A program made the position numbers and the translations under genes. Shown here piece after piece: positions 16,748 to 26,549 of a DNA stretch of 64,000 nt. The stretch is from Salinilacustrithrix sp034522155. Its GTDB lineage: Bacteria; Actinomycetota; Acidimicrobiia; Acidimicrobiales; Salinilacustritrichaceae. The notes under the pieces were generated by a model. That model saw nothing but the letters and a program-made list of their open reading frames with translations, had not been told where the DNA came from and made no database searches. The DNA lies in NCBI GenBank assembly GCA_034522155.1, contig JAXHLP010000013.1, forward strand, positions 124,001 through 188,000, read 5' to 3'. Position 1 is the first letter of the stretch. Every line of letters begins with the position of its first letter.

Positions 16748-19700
16748 ATGACAGGTCGGGCGACGTCAGCAGGCGAGTCGCTCGTCGGCCGCGACCGCGA
16801 ACTGGAGTGGCTGACAGCCGTGACCGACCGGGCGGGGAGCGTGGTCGTTTCCGGGCCAGCCGGCATCGGCAAGTCCCGCCTTGTCGTCGCCCTCGCCGAG
16901 CGCCGGACCGGGCCGGTTGCCTGGGGCCGGGCCTGGGAGGCGTCGACCACCGCAACGTTCCTGCCCTGGCAGCAGCTGGGCGCCGGGCTCGTCCGCCTCG
17001 CCGACCCGGCGACGATGGGCCTGACCTTCGCGACAGCGCTCGGCGCGACGTTCCCGCACCTGGCCCGGAGCGGGCGACCGAGCAGCGAGATCGTCGCCAT
17101 CGCGTGGCAGGAATACCTCGAGGCCCTCGTCGAGCGGACCGGGACGCGACCGCTGCTGATCCTCGAGGACGTGCACCGAGCCGACGGAGAGTCGGTCCGG
17201 GTCCTGCAGGCGCTCGCCGGCCCCGGCCTGCCGTGTCCGCTCGTGGCCACCATGCGCCCGGCCGACGACGAGGACGCGCCGACGGCTACCGCGCTCGCCG
17301 AGATCGCCCGTGGCAGCGAGGTGCTGCATCTCCGAGGTCTCGACGTCGAGGCCGCCACCGCGCTCGTGCGCGAGCTCGCCCCCGCCGCAGAGGGCGTCGG
17401 GGCCGCCGTCGCCATCGCCAGCGGGGTCCCGCTCCACCTCCGCGAGTTGGCGGCGGCGCTGGACGCGGGCGAGACGGTCCACGGGCTCCCGCAGCTGGTC
17501 GTCCGGCGACTGGGGCGCCTCAGCCCGGAGGAGCGGCGGACGATCGAGGCGGCGTGCGTCGTCGGCGACGAGGCCGAGGACGAGCTTGTGGCCACGGTGC
17601 GCGGGATCGAGATGCTCACCGCCATCGAGCACCTCCATGCCGGTGTCGGTCAGGGCCTGCTCCGTACCCTCGACGTCCCGGGGCGCTTCGCCTTCGCCCA
17701 CGATGCCTACCGCACCGTCATCGCCGACGAGATCGGTGCGACGGAGCTCGCTGCGTTCCACGCCGCCGCCCTCCGGCACGCCCGCCGGTCGACGGCACCG
17801 CCATCGCCGACGAGCGCCACGAGCATCGCCGACCACGCCCTGGCCGCACGCCCCCTCGTGGGGGACCAGGAGGCGCTCGAGGCGACGACCGCGGCCGGTG
17901 CCGCGCTGCTGGAGGCGGGCGCTACCGAATCGGCGCACCGCTATCTGGAGACGGCGGCCAGGCTGGCGGCGGCGGTAGAGGACCGACCGATGGGCCGACG
18001 GGTCCGCCTGCTGCTCGGCGAGGCACGCGTCCGCATGCACCGCGACGACGCGCACGCGTTGCTCGACGAGGTGCTCGAGGCCGCGACCGCCGAGAACGAC
18101 CGCCACCTGCTGGTCGCGGTCGGTCGCGCCAGCATCCCCCCGGTCTCACCCCAGGCGCTGGGCGCCGAGCCCGACCTGCGCACCATCCGTCGGCTCCGAA
18201 CCGTCCACGAGCACCTGCCGGCAGGCGACCCAACGCGGGGGCGCATCGCCGGCGCGTTGGCGATCGTCGACTTCACGGCCGAGGGAGCCGAACGGCTCGA
18301 CGAGCGGGTCGCAGAGGCCGAGCGCACGGCCGAGACCCACGCCGACCACCGACTCGCGGCCTGGGCGGCCGTCGGCGACCTGGGCGGCCGTCGCCGGCCC
18401 GACGTCGGCCCGGCCGACCTCGACCGCATCGACGCGCACCTCGCCCAACTCGACGACGACTTCAGCGAGGAGTACCTGAGCCTGCTCGTCGTCCGAGTTT
18501 CGTTGCTGTGGCGCCTCGGGCGCTTCGAGGACGTCAAGGATCTCCTCCAGCTCCTGGAGGGCTTCGGCGATCGGATCCCCGGGCTGGTGTCCTGGGTCCT
18601 GCTTCGGTGGCGGACGACGCTCGCCGTCCTCGAAGGCGCCTACGGGCAGGCAGAGGTGCTGCTCGTCCGCGGCTACGACGCCGGAGTGGCCGCCGGGCGG
18701 GCAGACGACGCCGGGCGATACTTCGGGTTGCAGGCGGCACTGCTGGCTCGCGACCGGTTCGACGACGCGGCCGACCTGGTCGCCGACTGGCTGCGGTCCC
18801 ATCCGGGGAGCCCCCTGGTGCAGACACTCGGCGCATGGGCGCTCGCCGACCACGGCGACGACACCGAGGCCCTGCGCCTCGTCGAGTCGGCGGCCGCCCG
18901 TCTGATCGCCACGCCGCACATCCCGCAGTACAACCCGGGTCTGATGGCGGCGATGCTCGTCGCCGGATGGAACGCCGACGCCGGGCTGTGCCACGAGCTG
19001 CTCGACGCATCGGAGCCGTACTGGGACGAGTGGGTCGTGCTCGGGTCGGGCCTGATGGTCTTCGGCCCGGCCTCGCTGTGCGCCGCCGTCGCCGCGTCCG
19101 GCGCGGGCGACGACGACCTGGCGACACGCCTGTTCGACGACGCCGCCCGACGAGCCCGCGACGCCGGCAGCCCGCCGAGCCACGCCCACGTCGCCCTGGA
19201 ACGGGCCCGCCACCTACGCCGGCGACGTCACCCTCGCGCCGGCGAGTGGTTCGCTCAGGCCGCCGACGAGTTCGGTGCGCTCGGCCTGCGCCGGCGAGCC
19301 GAGCAGTGTCGACTGGCGGCGAGTCGGCCGGACTGCTCCGGTCGGTTCGACGACCGCTCCGGCGAGGAGGTGCCCGTCGTGGTCGTGTCGGACGGGGCGG
19401 GACCCCCGTCCGGGCCGGTCACGGCCGAGCTGCGACGGCAGGGTCGGGTCTGGGCGGCCACCTTCGCTGGCGATACCGCTCTCGTCCCTCACCGCAAGGG
19501 CATGACCGCCCTGGCCGAGCTGCTGGCGCACCCGGACACCCCGGTGCCGAGCCTGCACCTGGCGTCGGTGATCGATGGGCACCGGCCCGACGTCACCGCC
19601 GGCGTGTCAGCGCCAGAGGCCCCCATCGCCGACGCCCGCGCCATTCGGGAGTATCGGGACCGGGCGCGGGAGCTCGCCGCCGACGTCGAATCCGCCCGGG

Positions 19701-19984
19701 CCCGTGGCGACGACGACCGCGTACTGGAGATCCGGGAGGAGCTCGAGGCCATCGAGGAGCACCTGCGCACCGTCACCCGGCCGGGCGGGGCCAGCCGCAC
19801 GTTCCCCAGCGACCGCGAGCGGGCCCGGAGCCGCATCACCAAGCTGGTGCGCACCACGATCGACGCGCTCGACGAGCACCTGCCCGCGATGGCCGACCAT
19901 CTCCGCCGGTCGGTCTCGACCGGCAGCGCCTGCGAGTACCGCGCCGACCGGTGGCGACCGGTGCACTGGACGATCGAACGCTGA
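16748..19984 (+). CDS. Large STAND-type ATPase (MalT-like architecture, no HTH seen)
   Basis: 1,078 residues. An AAA/STAND nucleotide-binding domain begins at LVGRDRELEWL with Walker A GPAGIGKS (36-43) and Walker B LLILEDVHRAD (about 138). A long helical-repeat region follows (about 370-850). Residues ~900-950 carry a module seen at the C-terminus of other such ATPases (VWAATFAGDTALVPHRKGMTALAELL). The last ~120 residues are charged and coiled-coil-like, ending in a segment with three conserved-looking Trp/Arg. No LuxR HTH is present, so a scaffold or sensor role rather than simple transcription control is possible. It heads a three-gene operon. Confidence 0.85.
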   Translation: MTGRATSAGESLVGRDRELEWLTAVTDRAGSVVVSGPAGIGKSRLVVALAERRTGPVAWGRAWEASTTATFLPWQQLGAGLVRLADPATMGLTFATALGATFPHLARSGRPSSEIVAIAWQEYLEALVERTGTRPLLILEDVHRADGESVRVLQALAGPGLPCPLVATMRPADDEDAPTATALAEIARGSEVLHLRGLDVEAATALVRELAPAAEGVGAAVAIASGVPLHLRELAAALDAGETVHGLPQLVVRRLGRLSPEERRTIEAACVVGDEAEDELVATVRGIEMLTAIEHLHAGVGQGLLRTLDVPGRFAFAHDAYRTVIADEIGATELAAFHAAALRHARRSTAPPSPTSATSIADHALAARPLVGDQEALEATTAAGAALLEAGATESAHRYLETAARLAAAVEDRPMGRRVRLLLGEARVRMHRDDAHALLDEVLEAATAENDRHLLVAVGRASIPPVSPQALGAEPDLRTIRRLRTVHEHLPAGDPTRGRIAGALAIVDFTAEGAERLDERVAEAERTAETHADHRLAAWAAVGDLGGRRRPDVGPADLDRIDAHLAQLDDDFSEEYLSLLVVRVSLLWRLGRFEDVKDLLQLLEGFGDRIPGLVSWVLLRWRTTLAVLEGAYGQAEVLLVRGYDAGVAAGRADDAGRYFGLQAALLARDRFDDAADLVADWLRSHPGSPLVQTLGAWALADHGDDTEALRLVESAAARLIATPHIPQYNPGLMAAMLVAGWNADAGLCHELLDASEPYWDEWVVLGSGLMVFGPASLCAAVAASGAGDDDLATRLFDDAARRARDAGSPPSHAHVALERARHLRRRRHPRAGEWFAQAADEFGALGLRRRAEQCRLAASRPDCSGRFDDRSGEEVPVVVVSDGAGPPSGPVTAELRRQGRVWAATFAGDTALVPHRKGMTALAELLAHPDTPVPSLHLASVIDGHRPDVTAGVSAPEAPIADARAIREYRDRARELAADVESARARGDDDRVLEIREELEAIEEHLRTVTRPGGASRTFPSDRERARSRITKLVRTTIDALDEHLPAMADHLRRSVSTGSACEYRADRWRPVHWTIER

Positions 19985-20044
19985 TCGACGTGCCGACACC
20001 GACAAGACGTCACGATGTGACGTCCCGCGTTCCACGCTCCGGGT

Positions 20045-21523
20045 GTGACCGACGGACCGACCGAGCCGACGCCGACGCCGAGCCCGCGGCCTGCGCCCTC
20101 GCGACCGGCACCGGCACCCTCGGGTGGCGGCACCGAGATCCCCCGCCAGCCCCGGTCGAAGGCGATCCTCGTCGCCGTGCTCGCCGTCGTGCTCCTCGCC
20201 GCCGGGCTGGGCGCGTACACGGTGCTCGCCGCTGACGAGGACGCCGGTGCGACCGAGCTCGTGCTCGAGGGCGCCGCGGACCCGGGGCAGGACGCGTTCA
20301 TACCCGACGCGCAGCTCGTGTCGACCGGTACCGAGGTCACGGCGACCGACGAGTACGTGGCCCCCGATCCCCTGTCCAACGACGAGATCCTCGCCCGCAG
20401 CTTCCCGGGCGGCGAGCCCGGCCTCTACGGCGGGACGGGGCAGACCAACTCGTGCAACAAGGCCGCCCTGGTCGCCTTCCTGGAGGAGAACCCGGCCAAG
20501 GGTTCGGCCTTCGCGGAAGTCTCGGGCATCGAGATGGCACGGATCCCCGGGTACGTGGAGGGATTGACCACCGTGCAGCTGATGCACGACACCCGGGTCA
20601 CCAACCACGGCTTCGCCGATGGGGCACCCACCGCGTTCCAGGCGGCGCTGCAGGCGGGCACGGCCGTGATGATCGACGACACCGGCGTTCCCCGGGTCAA
20701 GTGCAACTGCGGGAACCCCCTCTCTCCGCCAGAGCCGATCCAGCGCACGGTCACCGTGCCGAGCTCGGGCACCGGCTGGCCCAGCTACCACCCCCAGGGA
20801 CTCGTCACCGTCGAACCCGCGCCCCAACGCGTGCCGGAGTTCACGCTCACCAACGTCGCCGACGGCACGACGATCCGACGTCCCAACGCGGCCGCCGGCG
20901 GTCCCGACGTCCTCGTCGACGAGCCCGCCCCGCAGCTGCCCGATCTGTCGAACGTATTGACCGACAGCATCGTCAAGGCCGACCCGGTCACTGCGTTCTC
21001 CGACCTGACCGTGCCCGACGGCGAGGGCGGGTTCGTCGCCGCGAACTCGCCGGTCGACGTCGAGATCGCCGCCGACGCCGACTCCACCCCGACGGCCCAA
21101 GACGTGGCGCGGGACGACGACGCCACCGCTGTGCCCACCACCGAGCTCAGCGCGGCAGGGGGTCCGGATGAGTTCCGTCAGGTCTGTGAGGGTCTGATCC
21201 CCGGCGGCTTCCGCGACGAAGTCCTCGCGGAGTTCGGCGACTACGTCTGTTACGACGAGGCCAACGCGAGCGCGGGCCCGAACCTCCTCTGGCGCCCGGC
21301 GCTCGACTACGACGACTGGCTCGCCGGGATCTACGAGAACCAGGGGGAGGTCGACCTCGGGTTCCGCGCAACCGCGTACCTCGACCCCCAGTTCGACGAG
21401 TTCATCATCGCCTTCCAGATCGGGCCGTACCTGGCCCGGGGGATCGGCGACAGCCGGGGAGAGGCCGAGCAGTTCGCCGTGGCGATGCATGAACGAGCCC
21501 GGACCGCCGGCTACGTCCGGTGA
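20045..21523 (+). CDS. DUF6777-domain membrane-anchored protein
   Basis: 492 residues from GTG 20045. A short Pro/Thr-rich cytoplasmic N-terminus is followed by one transmembrane helix (AILVAVLAVVLLAAGLGAY, about 39-58). The extracytoplasmic part holds the DUF6777 pattern NSCNKAALVAFLEENPAKG, DTRVTNHGF, QAALQAGTAVMIDDTGVPR and CNCGNPL. The region after residue 290 is acidic and lower in complexity, with a second Cys-containing domain near the end. The function is unknown. It lies 60 bp after the STAND gene and overlaps the next gene by GTGA. Confidence 0.85.
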   Translation: MTDGPTEPTPTPSPRPAPSRPAPAPSGGGTEIPRQPRSKAILVAVLAVVLLAAGLGAYTVLAADEDAGATELVLEGAADPGQDAFIPDAQLVSTGTEVTATDEYVAPDPLSNDEILARSFPGGEPGLYGGTGQTNSCNKAALVAFLEENPAKGSAFAEVSGIEMARIPGYVEGLTTVQLMHDTRVTNHGFADGAPTAFQAALQAGTAVMIDDTGVPRVKCNCGNPLSPPEPIQRTVTVPSSGTGWPSYHPQGLVTVEPAPQRVPEFTLTNVADGTTIRRPNAAAGGPDVLVDEPAPQLPDLSNVLTDSIVKADPVTAFSDLTVPDGEGGFVAANSPVDVEIAADADSTPTAQDVARDDDATAVPTTELSAAGGPDEFRQVCEGLIPGGFRDEVLAEFGDYVCYDEANASAGPNLLWRPALDYDDWLAGIYENQGEVDLGFRATAYLDPQFDEFIIAFQIGPYLARGIGDSRGEAEQFAVAMHERARTAGYVR

Positions 21524-24500
21524 ACGACGCCGTGCTGATCGCCGCATTCGTCCGAGACCTCGATCCGGCGCTGGTCACCGGGGTGACGCTGGTGGTCAGC
21601 GTCGTCGGTCTCGGCATCGCCGGGGCGACCGGGCGCAAGGCCCGGCGGGTCCGCCAGTGGCTCGATCTGCTGCGGATCGCCGTCCAGACCGCGGGCGTGA
21701 TCGTCGTCAGCGTGGTGTCCGGGGTGACCTCGTCGCCGGTCCTCGCCCTCGGCGCCGGCATCGCCGGTCTGCTGCTCGGCGTCGTCCAGGGCGGACACCT
21801 GGCCGTGGTCGTCGAGGACGGCCGGATCATGGCGCGACGCTCGATGCTCTCGTTCGCGCTGTGGGCGGGCGGCCTGCTGCTGATGCAGGTGGCGGCCGGC
21901 GCCGCCCGCACGGGCCTGTTCGAGGTCGGCCGCTCGTTGAGCTGGTTCTCGATCGGGACCGCGGCGGGCGCGCTCGCCGGCCGGGCGCCGCAGGTCCAGG
22001 CGGCGGGCGCCACGCTCGGCCGCGCCGCCGGCGTGGTCGTCCTCACCTTCGCCACCACTCTCGGGGTCCCGACCTCGACCGCCGAATCGGTCTCGGCCCA
22101 GCCCGCGCTCGGTACCGGGACCTGCGTCCCCGGGCCGCCGGGCTGGACGCTCGAACCCACCTCGGTCTGCACGTACGCCGACAGCGGGAGCGACATCACG
22201 GTGGCGGTGAGCTCGTCCGGCGTGGGATGCGGCGCCGAGCTGGAGGAGGAGTGGACGAGCCGGGGCGGACAGCCCGGCGAACGGGTCAATGTGAAGAACG
22301 ACGAACCGCAGGACTACCCCGACGGCAAGACCTGGTTCCAACGGCACCTCGTGCTCACCGACCGCGCCGTCGTCGCCGTCGTGTCCCGCAACTACGACGG
22401 CGGCATCGTGCAGCTCTTCTACGACACCGCCGACCAGTTCGCCGCCGCCAACTTCCCGGCCTGCGCCGACGCCGGTGGCGGCGCTCCACCGCCCGCGGCA
22501 ACCAGCGACACGCCGGCGGCGCCCCGGACCTCGATCGTCACCGAGGACCTCGACCCCGACGCCGTGCCCGACGTGGTGCCGATCCCGGACGACGGTGCGT
22601 CCATCACCAGCACGACCGCTCCCCCGCTGACGACCGGCGGGTCGGACGACGCGAACCGGGAGGACCTGGAGAAGTCGACGACCGAGGCGGCCGGGCTGCT
22701 GCCCGGAGCCTCCGTGGCCGATCCGATCACGAGCGAAGAGGCGGCCGACGCCCAGATCGCCGCGGCGATCACTGCGGCCCTGATGGGACTGATCTCCTGG
22801 GCCGAGGCCCTCGACCGGGTGGGGAGTGCCCTCGCCTCGTCCGGACGATCGCGCGGCGATGCCCAGCGCGTCGTCGACGAGGTGCGCACGGCGTTCGCCG
22901 AGGAGGGTGCCCTGGCCATCGACCCCGACGACCCGGGCAGCGACATCTTCCGCCAGCCGGGGACGGGCGAGCTCACGATCAGCGACGGCACGATGGGTGC
23001 GCCGGCGGGCCACGTGTGGGACCCGTGGGCCGGCCGATGGCTGAGCCCGCCGGAGGCGCAGCGGGCCCGCGACCTGGCCCTTGGGCCGATGCGCGACCAC
23101 GAGGGGAACCCGTTGCGGCGCAGCGCGGGCCACGACACCTTCGCCGACGGCAGTCCGGTGCCGCCCGGATGGGTGTGGGTCGGCGGCGGCACCGGTCCTC
23201 GCTGGGTCGCGCCCGAGGACGTCGACGCCATCAACCGTGGCGCGGCCGCCGATGCCGACCGCCAGCGCGAGATGGATGAGGCGTGGGACCGCGAGACGGC
23301 CGAGAACGTGGCGGCGGCCGACGCCAGGAACGAGCGGATGCGCGAGGAGCGCCTCGAGCGCGAGCGGGCCGGGGTCGCCGCCCGACAGGCACGCAACGCC
23401 GCCATCCGCCAGCGCATCGACAACATCGCGTCGACCGCGGCGAACCACGGCTGGCCCGACATCGCCGAGCGCCTCGACCACATCTACGACGAGAACGGCG
23501 ACATCCGGGAGGGCTACCTCGAGGACCTCGCCGAGCTGACGAGCAATCGCCTCAAGGCCGAGGCGGCCCTCGACGCCCTGCCCGACTCGATGGTCGCCGA
23601 CTTCGCCACCAACACCCTGCGCGACATGCGCGACTCCTCCGCGCTGCGCCTGCTGAGCGGCATCGCGACGGGCGGAGCGTCGGAGATCGCCTACCAGGGC
23701 GCCGACCTGGCTGACGCCATCCTCGCCGACATCGACGCCGCCATCGCGCGCGACGAGGACGCCTCCCGCTTCGGGCCGCTGCGACGCGCCGCCGAGGTGC
23801 TCGCCGAGAACAACCTGCCGATCAGCACGCTCGACGCCATCCGCCGGGGCGCGACGTCGCCCACCGAGCTGTTCTCGTCGCTCGTCAACGACGCCATGGC
23901 CGCCGCCGACGTCGCCGGGGCGGGACGCAGGCTCCCCGGGGGCGCGCGCATGCCAGGCCAGGACACGATCGACGCGGTCAGCGACGCCGTCGGCCACCGA
24001 GCCCGCCGTGCAGCCGGTGACCTGGCCGACGCGGTCGGCGGCCCCGGGACAGCCGACGCCATGCGCCGGGCGGGACGCTCCGCCGACGACGCCCTCTACG
24101 GCGCCGAACAGGGGATGGGCATCAACAAGCGGCCCGGTCTCGCCGACGACGTACCCGACTCCGCCCGGGGCACGATCGACGGTCGGGCGACACCGGGCCT
24201 CGACGATGTCGGGCCGGCGCCGAGCTCGAACACCGACGACTGGGTCCGCCGGGCCGAACCGGGCACGAAGATCCCACCCGAGCAGATCCGCTCGACCGGC
24301 TACACGCCCGAGCAGGCCGCCGCTCTCCGCGACGTCGCCCGGCGCAACGGCGCCGTCATCGGCACCCGCACGACCAACCCGAAGTCGACGCGCTGGATCG
24401 AGAGCGGCGATGGCGTGCCGAAGCCGGTGTGGATGAAGCCCAAGACCATCAGCGAGTTGGACGAAGTCCTCGGCGGACCATCTCGGTCCATGGAGGGCAC

Positions 24501-25149
24501 CGTCGGCTTCTACGAGCCGACGCTGCCGCCCGGTGCCGACGGGGCGACGACGGCTCGCTTCGAGGCCCGGATGCAGGAGTACGAGAAGCTGAGGCCGACG
24601 ATGGACCGCCTCCAGGCCGAAGGCGTGATCGAGGTCAAGGACGGGGTGGTCCACAAGGTCCTCGAGGGGCCGCCGCGCACGACCAAGCCCTTCGCCGGCG
24701 ACATCGACACCGTGGTCATGCTCGACGCGAAGACGGGCGCCGTCATCAAGGGCGAACGCTACGACAAGGTGATCGCGGACTTGGAGAAGTCGGGCGTCCA
24801 GACCCAGCACGGGGCCGAGTCGAACCTGATCGGCGACATCGAGGGCATCACCGACGGAAGGCTGCGCGAGGAGGGTCTGCGCCCCGGCGAGGTCGAGTAC
24901 CACCGACGGATGAACGAGGCCCGGCGTGGCGCAGAGGGCCTGCTCGACTCGCTCGAGGCGAACCACGTCTCGGGCAAGGAGACCGTGATCTGGAGCGGCC
25001 CCGACGGCCACACTGTCGGGCGTCCGATCGAGGAGCTGCACGGATGGCACGAACGCAGTCGGGGTCGCTGGGCCAGCACGCCGCGCCACGAGAATGTGAG
25101 CGGCCGGATGAACACCCCCGGCGAGGAGGACACGATGGATCGCGGCTGA
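21520..25149 (+). CDS. Giant membrane protein with a C-terminal edema-factor/ExoY-like domain (putative effector)
   Basis: 1,209 residues, intact. Residues 1-190 hold several transmembrane helices. Residues ~200-330 are an extracytoplasmic Cys-containing domain, followed by a Thr/Ala/Asp linker and an Arg/Glu-rich coiled segment (about 575-640). From about residue 930 the sequence recalls nucleotidyl-cyclase toxins: ARRNGAVIGTRTTNPKS, VPKPVWMKPKT (Lys cluster), GDIDTVVMLD (DxD) and THE-like TQHGAES. ExoY and edema factor have these elements in the same order. The cyclase reading is inference; the family match needs structural comparison. No obvious immunity gene follows. Confidence 0.7.
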   Translation: MNDAVLIAAFVRDLDPALVTGVTLVVSVVGLGIAGATGRKARRVRQWLDLLRIAVQTAGVIVVSVVSGVTSSPVLALGAGIAGLLLGVVQGGHLAVVVEDGRIMARRSMLSFALWAGGLLLMQVAAGAARTGLFEVGRSLSWFSIGTAAGALAGRAPQVQAAGATLGRAAGVVVLTFATTLGVPTSTAESVSAQPALGTGTCVPGPPGWTLEPTSVCTYADSGSDITVAVSSSGVGCGAELEEEWTSRGGQPGERVNVKNDEPQDYPDGKTWFQRHLVLTDRAVVAVVSRNYDGGIVQLFYDTADQFAAANFPACADAGGGAPPPAATSDTPAAPRTSIVTEDLDPDAVPDVVPIPDDGASITSTTAPPLTTGGSDDANREDLEKSTTEAAGLLPGASVADPITSEEAADAQIAAAITAALMGLISWAEALDRVGSALASSGRSRGDAQRVVDEVRTAFAEEGALAIDPDDPGSDIFRQPGTGELTISDGTMGAPAGHVWDPWAGRWLSPPEAQRARDLALGPMRDHEGNPLRRSAGHDTFADGSPVPPGWVWVGGGTGPRWVAPEDVDAINRGAAADADRQREMDEAWDRETAENVAAADARNERMREERLERERAGVAARQARNAAIRQRIDNIASTAANHGWPDIAERLDHIYDENGDIREGYLEDLAELTSNRLKAEAALDALPDSMVADFATNTLRDMRDSSALRLLSGIATGGASEIAYQGADLADAILADIDAAIARDEDASRFGPLRRAAEVLAENNLPISTLDAIRRGATSPTELFSSLVNDAMAAADVAGAGRRLPGGARMPGQDTIDAVSDAVGHRARRAAGDLADAVGGPGTADAMRRAGRSADDALYGAEQGMGINKRPGLADDVPDSARGTIDGRATPGLDDVGPAPSSNTDDWVRRAEPGTKIPPEQIRSTGYTPEQAAALRDVARRNGAVIGTRTTNPKSTRWIESGDGVPKPVWMKPKTISELDEVLGGPSRSMEGTVGFYEPTLPPGADGATTARFEARMQEYEKLRPTMDRLQAEGVIEVKDGVVHKVLEGPPRTTKPFAGDIDTVVMLDAKTGAVIKGERYDKVIADLEKSGVQTQHGAESNLIGDIEGITDGRLREEGLRPGEVEYHRRMNEARRGAEGLLDSLEANHVSGKETVIWSGPDGHTVGRPIEELHGWHERSRGRWASTPRHENVSGRMNTPGEEDTMDRG

Positions 25150-25161
25150 GCGGCCGCGTGC

Positions 25162-25251
25162 TCAGCCGGCGAGCTGCACGTACTGGTAGCGACTCGGGCC
25201 GACCTGGATGGCCGCGGACACGAACACGTTCGCATCCAAGATGGACTTCAT
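25162..25251 (-). pseudogene. Truncated PIN-domain toxin (first ~20 residues only)
   Basis: From ATG 25251 the frame reads MKSILDANVFVSAAIQ, the start of a PIN ribonuclease with its first catalytic Asp. It ends after 29 codons at 25162, about 12 bp from the end of the giant gene, which is convergent. The remaining ~110 residues are absent. It follows the HTH antitoxin at 25262, so it is the stump of a VapC-type partner. Confidence 0.65.
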
Positions 25252-25261
25252 CGATGACGAG

Positions 25262-25576
25262 TCAGGTCGCGCGACGCCGACGCTGACGCACGGCTCTGGA
25301 CTCGCTGACCGTGACGTCGATCGCCTCATCCTCCTCGAGACCGCTGTCGGTGGCGTTCGCCTCGAGCGCGGCGCGCACCTCGGCGGTGAACGCCTCCCAC
25401 GCCGACTGACGCGACACACCGAGTGCATCGCCGATCTGCTGCCAGGACGCCCCTTCAGCTCGAGCGGCGATCACACGGTCGCGGCGCATCTGGTCGAGTT
25501 GCACCTCGGTGTCCGCGAGGACCCGCACGGCAGCGAGCGGGTCTTCCGGCAATGGCTCTTGGGCTACAGCAGTCAC
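25262..25576 (-). CDS. Helix-turn-helix antitoxin-like protein
   Basis: 104 residues. The centre has a sigma-factor/AsnC-like helix-turn-helix (RVIAARAEGASWQQIGDAL then GVSRQSAWEAF) of the type often paired with PIN toxins. The start is preceded by acidic residues and the tail is very basic (RQRRRRAT). The downstream toxin is truncated to a stump, so the antitoxin may be an orphan. Confidence 0.75.
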   Translation of the reverse strand: MTAVAQEPLPEDPLAAVRVLADTEVQLDQMRRDRVIAARAEGASWQQIGDALGVSRQSAWEAFTAEVRAALEANATDSGLEEDEAIDVTVSESRAVRQRRRRAT

Positions 25577-25846
25577 AGTGTCAGGCTAGCCTGACGCGAC
25601 GGTGGTGGCAACCCAGGTCGGCCAAGCACCCCGACGAGGACCCTCCTCAGATCGAGCCGGGGAAGGGTTCGGCGTCCGCACGATCAGGCGCAATCGGGGA
25701 CGACCGGCGCCGGCATCCGGGGGCATCTCGACCATCCCGAGACGATCGCTGAGCCGGCGTTGGAGGACAGGGCCGGACCGGCCATGCGCTTCGCGCGTTT
25801 GGGGCACCCGCTCCTCGGTGTCGTACCCCATCGGTACGTTCGATCT

Positions 25847-26107
25847 ATGCCTCGAATCTCCGCGTTCTACGGGATCGTGATCGCGATGTACTTCGACGAT
25901 CACCCGCCACCCCACTTCCACGCGAAGTACGGAGAACATCAGGCGCAGATCGTCATCGCGACCGGCGAGGTGCTGCACGGCGAGCTCCCGCGCCGCGCCC
26001 TCAAGCTCGTGGAGGAGTGGACCGAGCTCCACCGGGACGAGCTACTTGACGACTGGGAGCGCGCAGAGCGAGACCAGCCGCTGGTTAGCATTGACCCACT
26101 GCCATGA
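25847..26107 (+). CDS. DUF4160 protein (toxin-antitoxin-like pair, first member)
   Basis: 86 residues with the diagnostic start MPRISAFYGIVIAMYFDDH followed by PPPHFHAKYGEHQAQI and LPRRALKLVEEW. DUF4160 genes are nearly always followed by DUF2442, as here with an ATGA overlap. The pair is presumed to be a small toxin-antitoxin-type module, but the biochemical role is unproven. ATG 25847 was chosen because it begins the conserved domain. Confidence 0.92.
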   Translation: MPRISAFYGIVIAMYFDDHPPPHFHAKYGEHQAQIVIATGEVLHGELPRRALKLVEEWTELHRDELLDDWERAERDQPLVSIDPLP

Positions 26108-26364
26108 CCGCTCCCTACGAGATCACCGCCGTCGAGCATCTCGGCGAGTACCGCCTTCGGCTCACCTTCGCCGACGGCCTCGTCGGTGACGTGGATCTTG
26201 CCGATCGGTTCCAGGTGCAGCGGGGGCCGATTTTCGAGCCGCTCCGCGACGTCGAGTACTTCGCGAAGGTCGCGGTGGATACCGAGCTCGGCACCATCGT
26301 GTGGCCGAATGGGGCCGATCTTGCTCCGGAAGTCCTCCACGAGCAGGCGCTCAGCCTCGCCTGA
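26104..26364 (+). CDS. DUF2442 protein (partner of DUF4160)
   Basis: 86 residues. Family pattern: ITAVEHLGEYRLRLTFADG, GDVDLADRF, PLRDVEYFAKVAVD and GTIVWPNGADLAPEVLH. It is translationally coupled to the DUF4160 gene. Downstream, 26365-27050 contains no gene, only repeats and a tRNA-like fragment. Confidence 0.93.
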   Translation: MTAPYEITAVEHLGEYRLRLTFADGLVGDVDLADRFQVQRGPIFEPLRDVEYFAKVAVDTELGTIVWPNGADLAPEVLHEQALSLA

Positions 26365-26445
26365 CCAGGGCGCCGCACGGCTGCAGATAGGTCGCGTGCA
26401 TTGCGCCGCCCAGATCCGGCACTCGGTGCGCCCCGGGAGTTCCGT

Positions 26446-26549
26446 GGCTCTCACGTTGCGCTGGCGCAACACCACAGCCCCAGAGTGCGGGCGACCCGGC
26501 CGGCTGAAGCTCTCGGGCTGTCACGTTGCGCTGCTGCAACACCACAACC
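26446..26549. repeat. Two 34-bp imperfect direct repeats with GTTGCGC palindromes
   Basis: Copies at 26446-26479 and 26516-26549, 70 bp apart, share TCACGTTGCGCTG and GCAACACCACA and differ at only four positions. The first contains a perfect inverted repeat GTTGCGC-TG-GCGCAAC; the second keeps GTTGC/GCAAC. There is no T-run, so this is not a simple terminator. Function unknown. Confidence 0.6.

Noticed and set aside
21511..25089. 1,192-codon frame antisense to the giant membrane protein
   Set aside because: No family motif and shadow composition; the plus strand has transmembrane helices, a start overlap and domain structure.
26446..26549. CRISPR array
   Set aside because: Only two units with a 36-bp gap, imperfect repeats and no cas genes.
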